In this document: one piece after another, positions 9,871 to 23,916 of the stretch
Numbering within the stretch: position 1 is the stretch's first letter
How the letters are laid out: every line of letters starts with the position of its first letter
Origin: Brachyhypopomus gauderio
Taxonomy: Eukaryota > Chordata > Actinopteri > Gymnotiformes > Hypopomidae
Assembly: GCF_052324685.1 (NCBI RefSeq)
Contig: NC_135228.1
Location: 10,271,386 to 10,335,385 of the forward strand
Direction of reading: 5' to 3'
DNA length: 64,000 nt
Translations under genes and position numbers: made by a program
Notes under the pieces: generated by a model
The model's input: the letters and a program-made list of their open reading frames with translations, nothing else
Databases searched by the model: none
Told to the model about the DNA's origin: nothing

Positions 9871-11746
9871 ATACATTTTACTACGCCACCTGGGGCCCCA
9901 CCCCCCAGGACTCCAATTTAACAGTGGTTGTAATGAACAATGAATACACAGTTACTTCGATCACTACCAATAGCAAATATTTAATAACAGGACTGGATAA
10001 AACACATAACAATCATAAAACCAAGTCACAGAGCTACAGTCTTCACAAAAGGACAATAGTGCCGTCCATGCAACAACCGGAGCACCAATTAAGGATCCTC
10101 AGGTCTCATCAAACCTGCTGGCTGGCCGCTCTGCCGTCCGACAACACAGGACACCTGACTGGGAGGGGCGCAATAAAGGCAATAAAAGTATCATATTAAA
10201 ATTTAAAAATCAGATAATTATCATCTAAAATAATGAGTCCTGTTTGTGCATGTTGTAGAAGACAGTAGAAGAAATTCTCATAAGATTTATATCCTCCCTG
10301 CAGTGTCTAATGAAGGCAAAGGTCTAATTAACCTTACTGCTTGTGTGAGGGAGGAAATATGAATATTTCAAAGGGAAGTTTGCTTATTTATGTTAAAATT
10401 GACCTCAACTTCAAAAGGGTCTTATGGTCTCCCGTTGAGATGGAACCAGAAACATATCTGAAGGAGCATCCTCCGCTCCTCTAAAACTGTTAAGATATAT
10501 TGGCATTTTTATCTGTCAATAATGACATTAGATTGCTAATAAGCAGTGACACAGCCGTCACTGGGTGTACTTTCTTTAGCAAAGGTTTATCTGTTGTAGC
10601 TGAACCCAGCTTGCTGACATATATTGTGTAGACAATTATAAATTGTGATCGACCATCACTTGTACCACTTTTGTATTCTGAAGTGAGTTAGTGAGTACTG
10701 GGTGCTGTGTGCTGTATACGATGCCTCAACCTTTATTGGACACTTTCACGAGTAGCCTTGGGTGTTCAATACTGGATGCTGTTTACATACATTTATTCTG
10801 TAAATAGACTCGTAAATACAGTTCAAGCATTTGAATGAGCATAAACTGATGTACATTGAGTGATCACTTAAGTAAACCTTCTTAAACTACTAAGTACTTA
10901 CAGCCTACAACCTGTTCCAAGTAGCTGTCAATAGTAAATCATAATCCACCACTGCTGGCACCACTATTTTACTCTGAAGTCAGCTGATTGACTGAACCAA
11001 TGTCCTGTAGGTGTTGACCTTTGAATGTGTGCAGACTTATGCCAACAAATGCAAGGAAATGTGACGCCGGACTTCTAACTGATATCAGGTTTCACCCATG
11101 TCACACTTTCTTATTGTAAATTCTCATTGTTCATCCAGGTAATGTCTTATGTAAATATACTGGTTTCTGTATCTATGACAGGTTTGTAATTCAACCACTC
11201 CCTCCATTACAAAGACCAGGCGTCTCTGTGCCATGTCTTCCTGCAATCACACACATTAACTGGCTCTTGTTCATGGCCAACAACTGCACTACTGCCTTGT
11301 GGGTAAGTCTATTTAGACAAAAAACTAAGAGAGCACAACATGAAAGAAAGTGATGTGTTTGGTTGCACCATAACTGGGAACATAAAACGTCAGAACTTGT
11401 CTGCATGGTGGTGGCAACAACCCTCACCGAAGAAAAAATATTTACAGTACAACTAGATATACATCCACCAACGTTAGCAATCAGGCACACAGCTTGGCAC
11501 AAATCCTGAAAGTTTATCCATGCGTTTATGCTAACAAAGCTGAGCTAGCTAGAGCGCTTCTTTGTGTTTTACAAAATTATTCTACTTCTAATGCACAATT
11601 AAATGCAGAAAATATATGATTGGATTCTAGATGAACAAACCAATAAAACAAATAACATCACTTTTCAGACTTTCACATGCAGATACTGCAGAGCTACGGA
11701 AAAACACAAATCACCAGCAGTACTCAAGGCCTCCAAACCTCACTAT
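9871..11746. other. Intergenic, no gene seen
   Basis: Sequence after the LINE fragment with no recognisable coding frame. Short open frames on both strands lack motifs or splice context. Confidence 0.5.
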
Positions 11747-11933
11747 CTTACATTTACGGCATTTGGCAGACGCCCTTATCCAGAGAGACTTACATTTTTA
11801 TCTCATACAAGTGAGCAATTGAGGGTTAAGGGCCTTGCTCAGGGGCACCTCAGTCATGGCCTCAGGTCTGAGAATCGAACCCACGACCCTCCGGTCACAA
11901 GACCAGTTCCCTAACCACCAGGCCATGACTGCC
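11747..11933 (+). repeat. Dispersed teleost SINE-like repeat
   Basis: The stretch has the order TTACGGCATTTGGCAGACGC, CCTTATCCAGAGAGACTTAC, then GAGCAATTGAGGGTTAAGGG, CCTTGCTCAGGGGC, and an end like CCTAACCACCAGGCCATGAC. I recognise this as a widespread interspersed repeat of fish genomes. It is short and non-coding, so the apparent open frames over it are not genes. Exact family name not assigned. Confidence 0.7.
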
Positions 11934-11935
11934 CA

Positions 11936-12889
11936 GAATCTTCAGTTCTGAATTTTGGTGAGAAGTGTAACACCATGATCCCTTTACAGAAGAGGAAGGT
12001 TAAGGTAGTATTCACACTGAGCTCAATTCACCATGACAAGTCAGTGAATGACCACAGCCAATTTTGTTTTACAACCTAAAGAGGTGTTAATGTTACGGAT
12101 CAGATGGTTGGCAACTTCACAGCAAAGAGTCACACAAGGAGATGGTCATTGGCTGCGTTTTACCATCTCCTTTACATCGCAGTCCTTGGAATACACAGAA
12201 AAAGACAGGTAAGTAGTATTTTCAGTTTGAACAAAATAAAAGATGGAGGACAAACCCAAGAGGAGAGAGAAGCACTCGAGAGGAGAAAGGAAGAGAAGCC
12301 CAAGTCCCGAAACCTCTACTAACAATTACCGGCTGTAGTCCGTATGGCGGTGTAGTGCTGGAGCCAATTCTTACAACAGAGGCAAAGGGTCTACAGCATG
12401 AGCAAAGATTTGACAGTAACTAAAGTGTAATGATGTAATGGTAAGGACAGAGTCAGTGGGGGGGCAGGCACTGGCATGGGTTCAAAGGTGGAAAATTGTA
12501 GACGCTGGGTCAACGGTGGGGTGCGTGGAAGGAGGTGCTGAATGGGACCTGGACCTGCTGGGACTGCAGAAACCAAAACTTCCACGATAAATAAAGTATA
12601 CTGTGTACTAAAGTGTACTAAATTTTAATATTCTGAAGCACACAAAATGTATTTTTACTAAACTGTAACAACCTTTATTGGATAAGATAAGATATGTCTT
12701 TATCGTCTGTCTCAACTGAGTCAGAAGTTCATCTTTGACATGGCTTTACAGATCACAAATATACACACATCACAAGTACAATTAAAAATATTGTATTTAA
12801 TATACAATAATTTTATAAAGACGGAAATAAAATCTTACAATCAAACTTTTTTAAGTGTATGTACACCTCAGTTTCAGATTTTAACCATA
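11936..12889. other. Intergenic, no gene seen
   Basis: No recognisable gene. Open frames at 12104-12322 (+) and 12391-12585 (-) show no family similarity. Confidence 0.5.
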
Positions 12890-12891
12890 TG

Positions 12892-13430
12892 CAGTATATG
12901 GCCAAACGTGTTCAACACTCCTAATAATTATGCTTGGGCTTTTCTCCTGTCAACCACAGGCTTCCAGCTACAACATGGTAGAGCATGCAAACATACAGAT
13001 AGGGACCACAAAAGTAAATGTAAACATCCCCATTCATGTTGCATCATTCATTACAATTTCAAACAGCTGCTGGAAGTCACATTAGCATAAGAACTTGTGT
13101 ATCATGTCATAAAATGGGTTTCCATGGCCACAAAGTAACAGCACACAAGCTTGTGTACTGCCAAGCATCATCTGGACCAGAGTAAAGCGTGGTTACACTG
13201 AGCTCTGGAGCAGTACAAACGTGTGGAGGGATGAATCATGTTTCACTGTCTGGCATTCTGACGTGCGAATATGGGTTTGGCAGATGCCAAAAGAATGTTT
13301 GTATGTTGTGAGTACCTTGTTTGAAATGTTAACTATTGGACTTTTGGCCATTGGTGAGTGGTGGAGTTGTTCTAGTATCACCTCAGTGTTGCATCAGTGT
13401 CAGTGTAGGTCATGTCTGCCAATGTGAAGA
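12892..13430 (+). mobile_element. Tc1/mariner remnant, heavily decayed
   Basis: The left end resembles the terminal sequence CAGTATATGGCCAAA of a common fish Tc1 family. Further in, the translated frame has WRDESCFTVWHSD and IWVWQMPKE, matching the WSDESRFTIWQSDGRVWVWRMP block that contains a catalytic Asp. Much of the transposase between these is missing or unrecognisable, and the right end is not visible. The frame cannot make a transposase. Confidence 0.65.
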
Positions 13431-14398
13431 ATGGAAAATCGATAATTGTATAATTGTGTTCACATTTTTCAAGCTGAATCACTGTGAAGGTGTGCAGAGC
13501 CCAAAGATGAGTTCAAACCCCATTAGCAGTTCATGCAGCTCTCATGCACCGTTCCCTAGTTGAAATCGCTTTGACTGTAGAGATACACAGTGGCACATGC
13601 CAGAATCAGAACAGGTGCCAGCAGCACTCCACTTCAATGGATTCATCCTCCATTGCTGCGATGTAATAAGTGGCATAGGACAGAAGACCCATGAACTTAC
13701 TGACACTAAGGTTTATTTCTTCATTCTGCTTTGCCTAAAAGCTATGAAAACACTGACATTGCATAATGCATCTAAAAATTTACACTGACATTTTCTCAAA
13801 AGTGTCATTGTCTCAAATGCAGAGTTTGTTCATCTAGAAAAAGTCCACTAAATGTCTCTCATGCAGAAACATGCAATGTTTTAAACAAAATACAAGCAGT
13901 CAGTGGAATACAAGAGACAGGAATTTAGTTTGGTTTCATTTTCATTGTCTTTTACCCTCACTAAGTGTTTCTGTAATTGATGTAGAACAAAACTTCTACA
14001 CCCACAGTATTTACAGAGCACCTATGTCAACACTGAAACAGACACTCCACGTGTTCACTAATAAAGGAGTACTGTACATCAGTCACTCAGAAAGGCAGCT
14101 CCTTAAGTTTTGCTGTGATATTTGTTTGCTGGCTATCTAGCTTAGTTAGCAAGATAGATCACAAACTAGCAGGAGCTTTTCTCTGGCATTGACATTGTCG
14201 ATCAATAAGGATAGCTACCAATTTAACTACTGCTGACTAGCAAGTTAAATTGCATCAGGTTACATAAACTACAGAAACAAAAGTTCTATCTGACATATTT
14301 TTCCAACTTTTACTTTAGCCATATGTCCTTCCTGGAGAAGAATTCATGTGGTGCTGCCATCTGAATAAATCAAAATGGAATGCATATTGTGTGACAAC
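13431..14398. other. chrna10 3' flank and probable 3' UTR
   Basis: No gene found. On the minus strand an AATAAA polyadenylation signal lies near 13710-13717, which would give chrna10 a 3' untranslated region of about 700 bases. This is inferred, not shown. Confidence 0.4.
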
Positions 14399-17300
14399 CT
14401 AGACAGCCTTTCCCAAGATGAGCAAACTCATAAGGAACACCATGATAAAGAAGATCCACATGAAGAAACGATCCATGACCTTCGCAACTTTACGCCACTC
14501 GCCAGTACGTCTCTGTGTGGCCTTTTGTTCGTGATAACAGCTGGCGATATACTCGATGTTCCTCAGTAGAGACTGGTGAAGACACTGGCATTGGCCCTTA
14601 AACACCACCTCCTTTCTCTCCAGTGACTCCTTACCACCTGTGGCACCAACGCGTCCGTCTCGTCTTTTCCCGTCTCTCCTGTCCCACCCACCACACCTTC
14701 CAGCTGCTCCTGACGCCCCGTCCTTCCAGACACTAACGCAGTCAGTTTGGTTTGCGTCTGAAGACATGGTTGGACTCAGATCTTCTTCTGCTTTTTCCAC
14801 ACAGTCCAGCCTCTGAGGTTCCTTCGCCTCACTGGTCGCAGCTCCTTGCACTCTGGAAGCCAAGTCCTCCTCCCTCGCTGGGCCATCCACCGTCCAGTTG
14901 CCTCCTCCTTGGACAGGTTTCTTAGTATGGACCGACACCTCATGAACAAAACAGACTCGGGCCAGGTAATGCAGGATGAAGCGGCGGGCCCACTCCGGCA
15001 CAGGCCGAGCCTCAGGACCACAGTGGTGGATGTTCATTATGAAGATGGTCAGGGCTGTGGAGGCTGTGATCATGGTCATTGTGGCGATGTAGTACTTGCC
15101 TGTGAGCACAAGACTGGACTGATTAATTACAGCAGATTGCATTACAGAGCAAATGACACTAAACAGATACAACCATATCTGTTTAGTGTCCATAAATTAC
15201 CACTATGAGGCCATAAAATGATTGTCATGTCTCAAGAGGGCTGTTACAAAGTATTATTTAAGCACTTAGCACTGACTAGATTGAAGCTCAATAGTATTAT
15301 AAATGCAGCTTAGGCAATATTGTTCAGCAATAGAATTGATATGCTACATTATTCATGCTAAGTACTGTATTGTTAAACCACTTGTGCATTACATCTGAGC
15401 CTACGTTTTACCTCCAGAGATATTATATGCATAAATGTGTTAGAGTGCCAAAACAAATGTAATGCTTTTTTTGGTTTGGGTTTTTATTGCTTGTTTTTAC
15501 AGAGACACCACAATACAATAATTGCAAGCCATGTGACCTCTGCAGATAGTGATTACAGATGCTGGCTTTTTGGCTTTGTATGATATTAAAATCTTGAAAA
15601 AATATTTTAGCATGCATTTGTGATTCTGATATTCAAATCAGTCAACGCACTACAAGAGCACGTAACATCTCACCAATGAGTGGCACGTTCTCGGATGGAG
15701 GCATGCTCTCTGCTACCAACAACTGGAAGACAGTGAGGGCCAACAGAACCGTAACACCAAGGGACACTTTTTCTCCTGAGTCAGCTGGTAAGAAGAAACC
15801 CAAGGGAGCCAGAAATGAGATCATCATGCATGGGATGAGTAAGTTGAAGATGTAGAAGGAAGCCCTCCTCTTCAAGTGCAGCGTGTAGGTGATGTCAGGA
15901 TACGGGTCAGAACAGCAACCGTACAGTATGATGTTCTTCTTCGCAGGCATTCCCAGTACTTCCCATTCAACGTTCTCCACAACGTCTGCAAGGTCAGCAC
16001 TGTCCAGGGCATTGAGGAGGTCCATCTGGTTGCCGTTGTGGGTCCAGGAGCCAAAGGTGAGACGACACTGCTGAGAGTCAAAGGGGAAGAAGGACACGTC
16101 CACCTTGCAGGAGCTTTTGGTGATGGCTGGTTGATCCCACGTGATCTGGCCATCATAATGGATCACAACATTGGTCTCCATGGAGCTAGAGAACTGGTCA
16201 TCCGCACTGTTAGGTAAATATTTGGCCAAACACAGACAAAGATGCTTTATATTTCTGTTTTTCAGTAATATATCAGCATTTCAAGGAGTGAATATTTAAT
16301 ATTCTGTACTTTTAAGCTCAGTTAAGATTGTCATGATGGAACCTATTGAGGGTAGGAAACTTGAACGGTGATTAGATATTCTTTGCAATTATGAATAGAT
16401 ATTAAGAAATAAAACACACAGGTAGCCTTTGAAAAAGAAAGAGATACTCACATCTGAAATACTCTTCAATCACTTGTGATATTCACTTGAAAGAAATACG
16501 AACAATTTTGGAAAACAGCACTGAGTAAGCACTATAATAGTGCAATAATGGTTGAGGTTTAATTTTGAAAAAAGATCATATTCTAAGTAAAATAATACAC
16601 AATATACTGAAGATCGAAGGTCAATCCATGCCAATTCAATACATTTTTTAAATAAGGATGTTTACAGCATAAAAATGTGTTATTGATTAATATTAACACT
16701 TAATTAACACAAGGAAATTAGAATAGTTCTTGAAAAATCTACATTAGGTATGAAAATATATTATGAAGAGAGTTTTTTTTACCTCCAAATAACTTCAATG
16801 TAGACGTATATTAAAACTTAACAAAAACTGCAAAGTGCAAGTAAAAGTTTTCAGCAGAAAGCATAAATCTGGTAAATATTTAAATTGTTTGCATTTATAA
16901 ATGCAAAATATTCAGCAATAAATGAAAACATTGTAAATTAATATCAAGGTTTATTGAATGTTCAGTAGAAATTGCAAACATAAACATGAAAAATAAGCAC
17001 TTGGTGAAGTTTAGAATACAAAACATAGCAAAAGTGATTAAATTTAGCTCAGAGGGCTAAATTAAAACTGGACTCATGCTGTAGGAATTTGCAGGGTCTC
17101 GTAAACTTTTTGCAATTATTTTCAAGAGAATCGATGATTGTGCTGTGAGTCCTATAGGTCAGCTGGCCTGCAATGACCCAGGAAGTGTCTGAACTAGAGG
17201 GAAGACTAGAGGGAATCTAAACTATTCACTCACGCCCTCTCCTCTGACGGGCAATACTCTGTTTACGTACTTCCTTACCTCACCAGGCATTAAATTATAA

Positions 17301-20300
17301 TATGTTGTAAACATCCTTATTAAAATGATTTATTCTTGAATCATAATGTGCTCGTAGTGATTCCTGGGTTACACATCATCTCAAATTAAGTACATGTGTA
17401 ATAGCCTCCAGACTCTTCCATCACCTTCAATTGCTTTTGGAACTACTTATAATTGTATGTTAATTTTATCAGATTAGTGCTGATAACTAATGATCAGACA
17501 TCATTTGTAGGGTGAAACATTCTCAGCACAGCAGTGATAGCGTTGGCATGGATGTGGGTGTTGAACTGGTGTAACGGTGTCAGACGCAGCTTGGTGTCAC
17601 TCTCACTGCTGGGTTGACTGGGTGCCACTCAAAAATGACAACTGTGTGGTCAGCAACGAACCACTTAGAAGAGGCCAGAGAAACAGCTACAAACTCTGCA
17701 CAGCAAAAGATGAGCACTAGACCCATACTGTATATCTACAAGTAGCTTTTGAATATTATTTGAGATAACATTAAGCAGAGAGGAAGATTTCTGTTCAGCT
17801 TACAGTACGAGCTAGGTGATGGGGGAAAAGAACCACACCAAGTGGCTCAACACTCTAGTAAATAAACAACTTTACATGGTGTCTGTGGCAACACCAGATT
17901 GAACAGATATCTGTCAAAAGAAAGGAGTGGGACTAACAGACAGGATGGTAAGGCAGAACTAAAACTGATGACACTCAATACCAGTACAACCTACTTGTTA
18001 TATAGGACTATATCTGGTCTCCATACATAACTACTAGGTATACGGATGGTATCAAGTCCATCGTAGTCTGCCTTATTCCATATGAGATATGCATCAAACC
18101 AGACTTGACGAATCCACAGGTACGTGGTGAGGATTTGGTTCCGTTCATCCTGAAACAATGTTACACAAAACAACAGAATTTGTTTCTTAAAAGACATCAG
18201 TCAATTAATTCTCATCATCCATTTCACAGGCCTAACATTGGCCAATCAACACAGAACATGAATGCCATGCATATATCAGGACTCTGACATTGTGTGAAGT
18301 TTCAAACCATTTGGCCGCTAGGTGGCACTATTGGTGAAAACCTTTAGTTCCTAATACTTGTTCCTTACTTTTAAAAGTACACTCTAATCATGCATTCTAA
18401 TCAAGCATAAATAATTTACTCAAAACCCCTTGGGCTGCTTAGGTTGCTGGCCTACATCACAGCTATATTTAATATATATATTTAAATGTATATATAGATA
18501 TATGCTAGAAAATATTCTGGGGCAAATATACAAGGCAGACTGGGTGTTAATCCCTTCCAACCAGTTTACAAAGTTGGTAGAAGCAACCAACAGACTCATT
18601 ATAGATTTTTGTTATGTTCTAATGAAAGAATTATTCATTTTGACATTGAAAATGCAGTAATGAATATTGAATATTGATACAGCCTGGGACAATATGTGTG
18701 TGCGTCGTATGTAATCTATCTGACTTTCATGACATTCAAGAGGGCTGATCATTTTTTGCAAAAATGATGCACCATTACCATATCAATGATTTGAGAGAGG
18801 GTGATCTGTAAGGTGACATTTATGACGTCGTCCGTGTTATCCACCGGCCTCAGTGCACTGGTGTAATTAGCAAACAAGTCCTTTAGCAGCTTGTGGGCAT
18901 ATTTCCCCTGAGCACCCCAACACACTGCAGAGACACAGCCAGAGAATAAAAGGTGTAACAACTTCTATGACAGGCTCCTAAATACAACATTTCCTGTACT
19001 GGAATCATTCGGTGTGTGGCTGGTGAGGGAACTGATTCACGACTGCTGAAAGGCGAGAATGGAGCAGTACCAATCTGTAGTGCCTGAATGATTCTCCATT
19101 TGCACTAACTGCAGGCCATCCCCCACCGCAGATGAAAAGCCTTGAACCATCAACGAGACAACTGCATCGATATTACAGACTATTTCAGGAGAAATTAAAA
19201 TTTACTCCTCTTTGGAAAAAAAACCTAACTTTTTTTATGCTGGCCAGATCATCTTAAGGGTATTTATTGGATTGAAGAATGTAAGGAAATTTTTTTTAAA
19301 GGTCTACAGCACCTGCCAGTGTATCAAGTGCTGGTCTCACTTAGAATAGCTGTCATTAGCTCTATATAGATCACCATACAATATCTAAGCAACACAGGAC
19401 AAGGACAGGAAGCACAGTGTGAGATTATGTCCGGTCCATAAAGATGGAACACATAAAATAGGTGACCTCTGCTTTTTAATAGCCAAATAGATTACACTCT
19501 AGTTCCAGGCTATAAACTCTGAAGGATCTGCCTGGCAGCTCACGGGTGCCTGATGAATGAGAGAACAATTAACACACTTGCCCTTGTGCCAGGCTGAGGA
19601 ATATTGCAGCCACCTGCTATGTGCAATGGACCTTTGGTAAATCTATACCGCAACCTGTCCAGTGGCCACCGATAAATTATATTTTATCTTCATCTTCCAC
19701 AAAGTTCCCTGTCTCATACAATAGATAATACAACACTAGATAAAGGCTGCTGCTTCCAGATTAGCACTGAATACACTAATTATGGAGGAGATGCAGGAGA
19801 TGCAAACGCTTACTGCAGCAGTGGAGCCCTGATGAAGTGGCAGCGCTCATTTACTCTTGACTGCTCCCTGGAGCTCCGGATAAGTGTACTCAGCTCTTTC
19901 CCCTAGTATCACTTCAGATGCAAAGCGAAACACCACTGTGCTGTAAAAAAGATGCTTTACTAATGGGGAGGGGAAAGAGGGACCATGACGCTGCACTGGT
20001 CTGTGGCGATACAGACTGGCCATATTGTGAAGACCACAAATATTTCACCAATGGTCAATCTTGAGTGCAATTTAATTGTTTTCATTTTTGCACCTTTTAA
20101 ACATGGACTCTTGCTTGCAAAGTACTAATTAGCCAGCTCCTACATAAAGGCCATTATCAAACCTGTTCAGCAGCACACAGCTCTCCAGCCACTGGTACTG
20201 CTCTACTTGAACCACCATGACAGAGTACAGACTATTCTGTACTGGCACCCTGGTGGCCAAATTAACTTCTACTCGTTGTCTTCAGATGCACAGAGTTGCT

Positions 20301-22288
20301 GAGTATTTGACTTAGTATTATACTACAAAGCTACTACCAGGGCTTCTGGTTGTTGCTTTGGAAAAGGGCACCTGCCAATTGTTAAATGTTTTATAAGTAT
20401 CATCCTTCAATGATGGCAATCCTTAGTGGTAAGAATGTCAAACCAGACGCTTAAGTTGCTTTTCTTGGACAGCCTCAGCTATCACTGAACCGGTCTCACA
20501 TATTTTTACTGATCTTGTGCACTAGGACAAATTCTAAAGTCTGCAGAAAAATCTTGCCTGCTAAGATGCACTCAAATACTGCTGTGTATTGTGCTTTATC
20601 ATGCAGTAGGACAATGGCCCAAATTCACTCTTTTGGCAGCCAAGGTGTTTTTCATGGCCAAGAACTAGAAAATTCTTGAGTGGTGAAATTCTTGTCTTAG
20701 TCACTTGATCTAAATTCAATACAGCATGCATGTCATGTTTTAAAAGCTCTGAAACGCTCCAGAATTACGGACGGCTACAGTCCAAACCTTGCAGATCATT
20801 ACTACAGATCATTAGAATCCGATAAAATCAGGCTTCAGAACATCATTACATGCTAGAAACCTAAACAAGCTTCACAGTTTGTCAGTCCAAATATTGTAAC
20901 TGTATAATTTTTATTCCTGGATGAAATGTGGTACAATTCTGACAAGGATGAAAATAAATTAAAAGTGAGGCAAGACATACCCCTTTTCATTTTATGTTTT
21001 AAATATTTCAGTTAAAAAAATACTCTCTCTAGTTATTTTTATATAAACTACATATATGTACACAAATACTGGGAGACTAATCCCTAGATTTAAAACCTTT
21101 GATGCCCAGAAACTGCTTGACATATTTCCTCCTGGCTAGTTAAAAATACATTCAGTAATGAAGATACAGACCCAAGTATTGGTTGAAGAGAAGAGCTGGT
21201 CACGTTAGTGATTGTAGATACAGTTGCATTAACGAAACCCTCTAATGCCCGACAACAGTACAAAGAAATCAAAATTGTTCTACATTTTTCACGGGTGATT
21301 GTTATTGCCCCACCATGTTTACACACCCACCAAACATTTAAGATCTTCTGCCCCACTCTGTCCTTGGAGGGAAGATGGTGAGCAAAGACCCACAGAAACT
21401 CCCAAAATTGCATTTGATTATTATAATTTTTTTATAACAATGGTCTTTTTAACAAAGATTCGAACATATTTTTACAAAGATGGTTCTTCCAGGACTGATA
21501 ACCTTGTATACTTGTGCCCAGGAGGCCGTTTCTCAGGTGCCCCGTTCTACTTGCACGGGGCACCTGCACCAGCATAAAGAAAAGTCAACTTTGAAGCCTC
21601 ACAGCCTCACGTACTTGTTTTACTTGCCGTGCCTTCCGTCCGTGTTTGATTCCTTAGTTTCCTGTGATTTAGCATTATGGAACATTTTCTAACATTAAAT
21701 GACCGAATCAATTTATCTGATCAATAATAACCAATGAACCTGCAATCTTCTGCATACACATAGTTTATATTTAAATTGTTCCAGAGGCACATGATCTTGC
21801 GTGATTTTCGCTGAAAATCCTGCGTATTTCTGAGTATTCCTAGACGACCATTATTTCTCAAGCTGAACAAAGTTTCTCTTGTAGTACAGATTACAAAGGA
21901 ATTAGAGTACGGTCCTACTGCAGCTGCCGCAGAGGTATTTACCTCATTAAGTAATGCTACACCAACTCAAATGCGAATTTTACTCAAATTAAATACATGC
22001 ATATTCTAAAAAAAAAAAAAAAAAAACCACTTCGAAAACATCGAGAATTTCTCGAAATGTATTAGATTATTAATTTCACTTGTTTTGAGGGTATAACTGG
22101 TCCAGAAAATGACACGAGGCACCACAATGCCAGTGGAATAAAATAGTAATAAAAAGCTTTTTGCAAGATGCCAACGGTGTGCTGACAAAATGATCTACAA
22201 ACTTGAAACAAATGTTACTGGGCTTACCTGGTGTAATGCTAAAACCGAGGAGAAACGCTAACGAGAACAAACCGCTCCACAGATACAT
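14399..22288 (-). CDS. chrna10: Neuronal nicotinic acetylcholine receptor subunit alpha-10
   Basis: Five coding exons join in frame: 22228-22288, 18779-18924, 17995-18149, 15674-16206 and 14399-15099 (complement). All junctions are GT-AG, giving 531 residues. Order: signal peptide (about 1-21, [14 protein letters not shown]); ligand-binding domain with [12 protein letters not shown]; the Cys-loop between C154 and C168; the YGCC pair C218-C219 that marks alpha subunits; four membrane segments, with M2 following [14 protein letters not shown]; a variable cytoplasmic loop of about 150 residues; and M4 near the C-terminus. It is closer to alpha-10 than alpha-9, shown by SALRPV with [30 protein letters not shown] and [13 protein letters not shown]. 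Alpha-10 assembles with alpha-9 in a calcium-permeable channel of hair cells in other vertebrates. The alpha-9/10 pattern of one 155-bp exon in place of exons 3 and 4 is present. Which teleost duplicate (a or b) is unknown. nup98 is the upstream neighbour on the same strand. Confidence 0.95.
20570..20900 (+). mobile_element. Tc1-like transposase remnant in chrna10 intron 1
   Basis: Around 20610-20760 the + strand resembles the C-terminal block of a fish Tc1 transposase: ACAATGGCCCAAA (QDNDPKH-like), then a FFMAK stretch, and TCACTTGATCTAAATTCAAT followed by AGCATGC (SPDLNPIEHA-like). Stops and frame changes are frequent, and terminal repeats are not seen. It sits in the large first intron of chrna10. 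This is a weak call based on nucleotide resemblance. Confidence 0.45.
22010..22026. repeat. Poly-A run
   Basis: About 17 A bases in chrna10 intron 1, with no adjacent retroposed gene recognised. Confidence 0.8.
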
Positions 22289-23297
22289 CTTTCAAACAAA
22301 TTCTCACAGACGGAAGGGGCAGCAATCTCCAGGAATCCCCATAATAAAGCCCGAGGGTCGCACTGCAAACAGACCCGTAATGTGCTGTGCGGGATAATTA
22401 AACGGGTGCAACACTCAAAGTAACGCGGTGCTTAACATTCTGGCGTCAGATTACAACACACGAGTCAAACGGCGTCCGCCACGAGTGATGAAACCGATTA
22501 GTCATCTGTGTCTAGATTAATTTAATCTGGATTAATACACAACAGCATCAGCTTTGTATTTTTTTTAAACCCCTTTCTTTTTTAAATAGAAAAACATTGA
22601 ATCACTACAAAGAACATCCAAAAACTTAGCATTTTGTGTTTCATTTGCTTTATTGTTAAAAAAAGAAAACAGGAGGGGGGAGGGCAGCAGAACCATGCAA
22701 AGCGAAGAATGTCATGGCATCAAGCCGATACAGACGCAACAGAACCGAACCGGAGGTGTTGAGATGCGCACGCGCAGTCGCGCGCGTTACGTTTGAGAGA
22801 ATTACCACAGCCTGCGGTTAAAGGGAAACTTTAGGATCGTTATTGCAGAATTGATCCGACTAGCATTTAAATGTGATGTTTGTAGAAAGGGGCAGGGGAG
22901 GAGTACAATGACAATGAGACGTAATTAACAATGGGCAAGACTAAAACTTGCCAAGAGTTTCTTGCTGAAAATGTTTATAAGGGGGAAAAAAAGCCATATA
23001 TTGGTTTAAACTCTTCAGCATATCTCAGACTCCACCCATCTTACCAGAGCTCTGTCCATTTTTTTGTTGCTGCTACACTTAAACCTTTTAACAATGTGGT
23101 TTTGCTAAATGGCATATGTACAAAACCCTACAAAAATAGAGATATTCATGACGATTTTACATTTATCATGTCACCACTGTCTGGTGCAAGACAAAATTCA
23201 ATAGATGAAGTTACCTCCATCTGAATTCCTCAAAAAGACCAGCACGCGTTTCAGATCACACCTTTTTTTAACCAGTCACTCACTTTTATCGCACGCA

Positions 23298-23382
<85 letters not shown>

Positions 23383-23916
23383 TATATAAAGACTAAAGGG
23401 AGGGGGATAAAACCCAACACACACCATCCTTACATAAACTTTCAATTACAGGTGAACAAACTCTTATGCACATCCAACCTCCAAGGAAAAAATGCTAAAT
23501 GATCTGTATTCATGGTTTTTAGATCAGATGATAATGTACTTAAAACTACACATCCACATTGTATTATACTTGTGTGTGTTCCATGTAGCCTAAAGTGCAA
23601 TTCTCAAATTGCAACTTGTACTCTAAAAGCCGGTGAGGTCTCCCCTCAAAAGGGTATTATGCACTTACACATCAACAGCCCAATTCACCAGACTCCAAGA
23701 TGTATGCGATCAAAGAAAGACGCAATACACAGGAATGAAAAGAAACACAATCAGAACAACAATGCACAGGAATGACGCATCCAGAAAACTTGTGCCTGCT
23801 TGTGTTTATAGGCCATTTGGATTCCACAAGTCTCTAAGAGCAGAAACCAGAAAAAGTCTAAACACTGACCACCCGGATGCCACTTTGCCCCGCCGTTTTG
23901 TATGGGCTCCTGAATC
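22289..23916. other. chrna10-nup98 intergenic region
   Basis: It holds the chrna10 promoter side (about 22289-22800, with a CpG-containing stretch near 22750-22800) and the nup98 3' untranslated region. On the minus strand the AATAAA at about 22648-22653 is a candidate nup98 polyadenylation signal, giving a UTR near 1.27 kb. The open frame at 22931-23224 has no recognised similarity. Confidence 0.45.
23300..23391. repeat. CA microsatellite followed by TATATA
   Basis: An uninterrupted CA run of roughly 80 bases ending in TATATATA. It probably lies in the nup98 3' untranslated region. Confidence 0.95.

Noticed and set aside
9798-10199. 133-codon frame after the LINE fragment
   Set aside because: Does not continue LINE ORF2 motifs and shows no other similarity.
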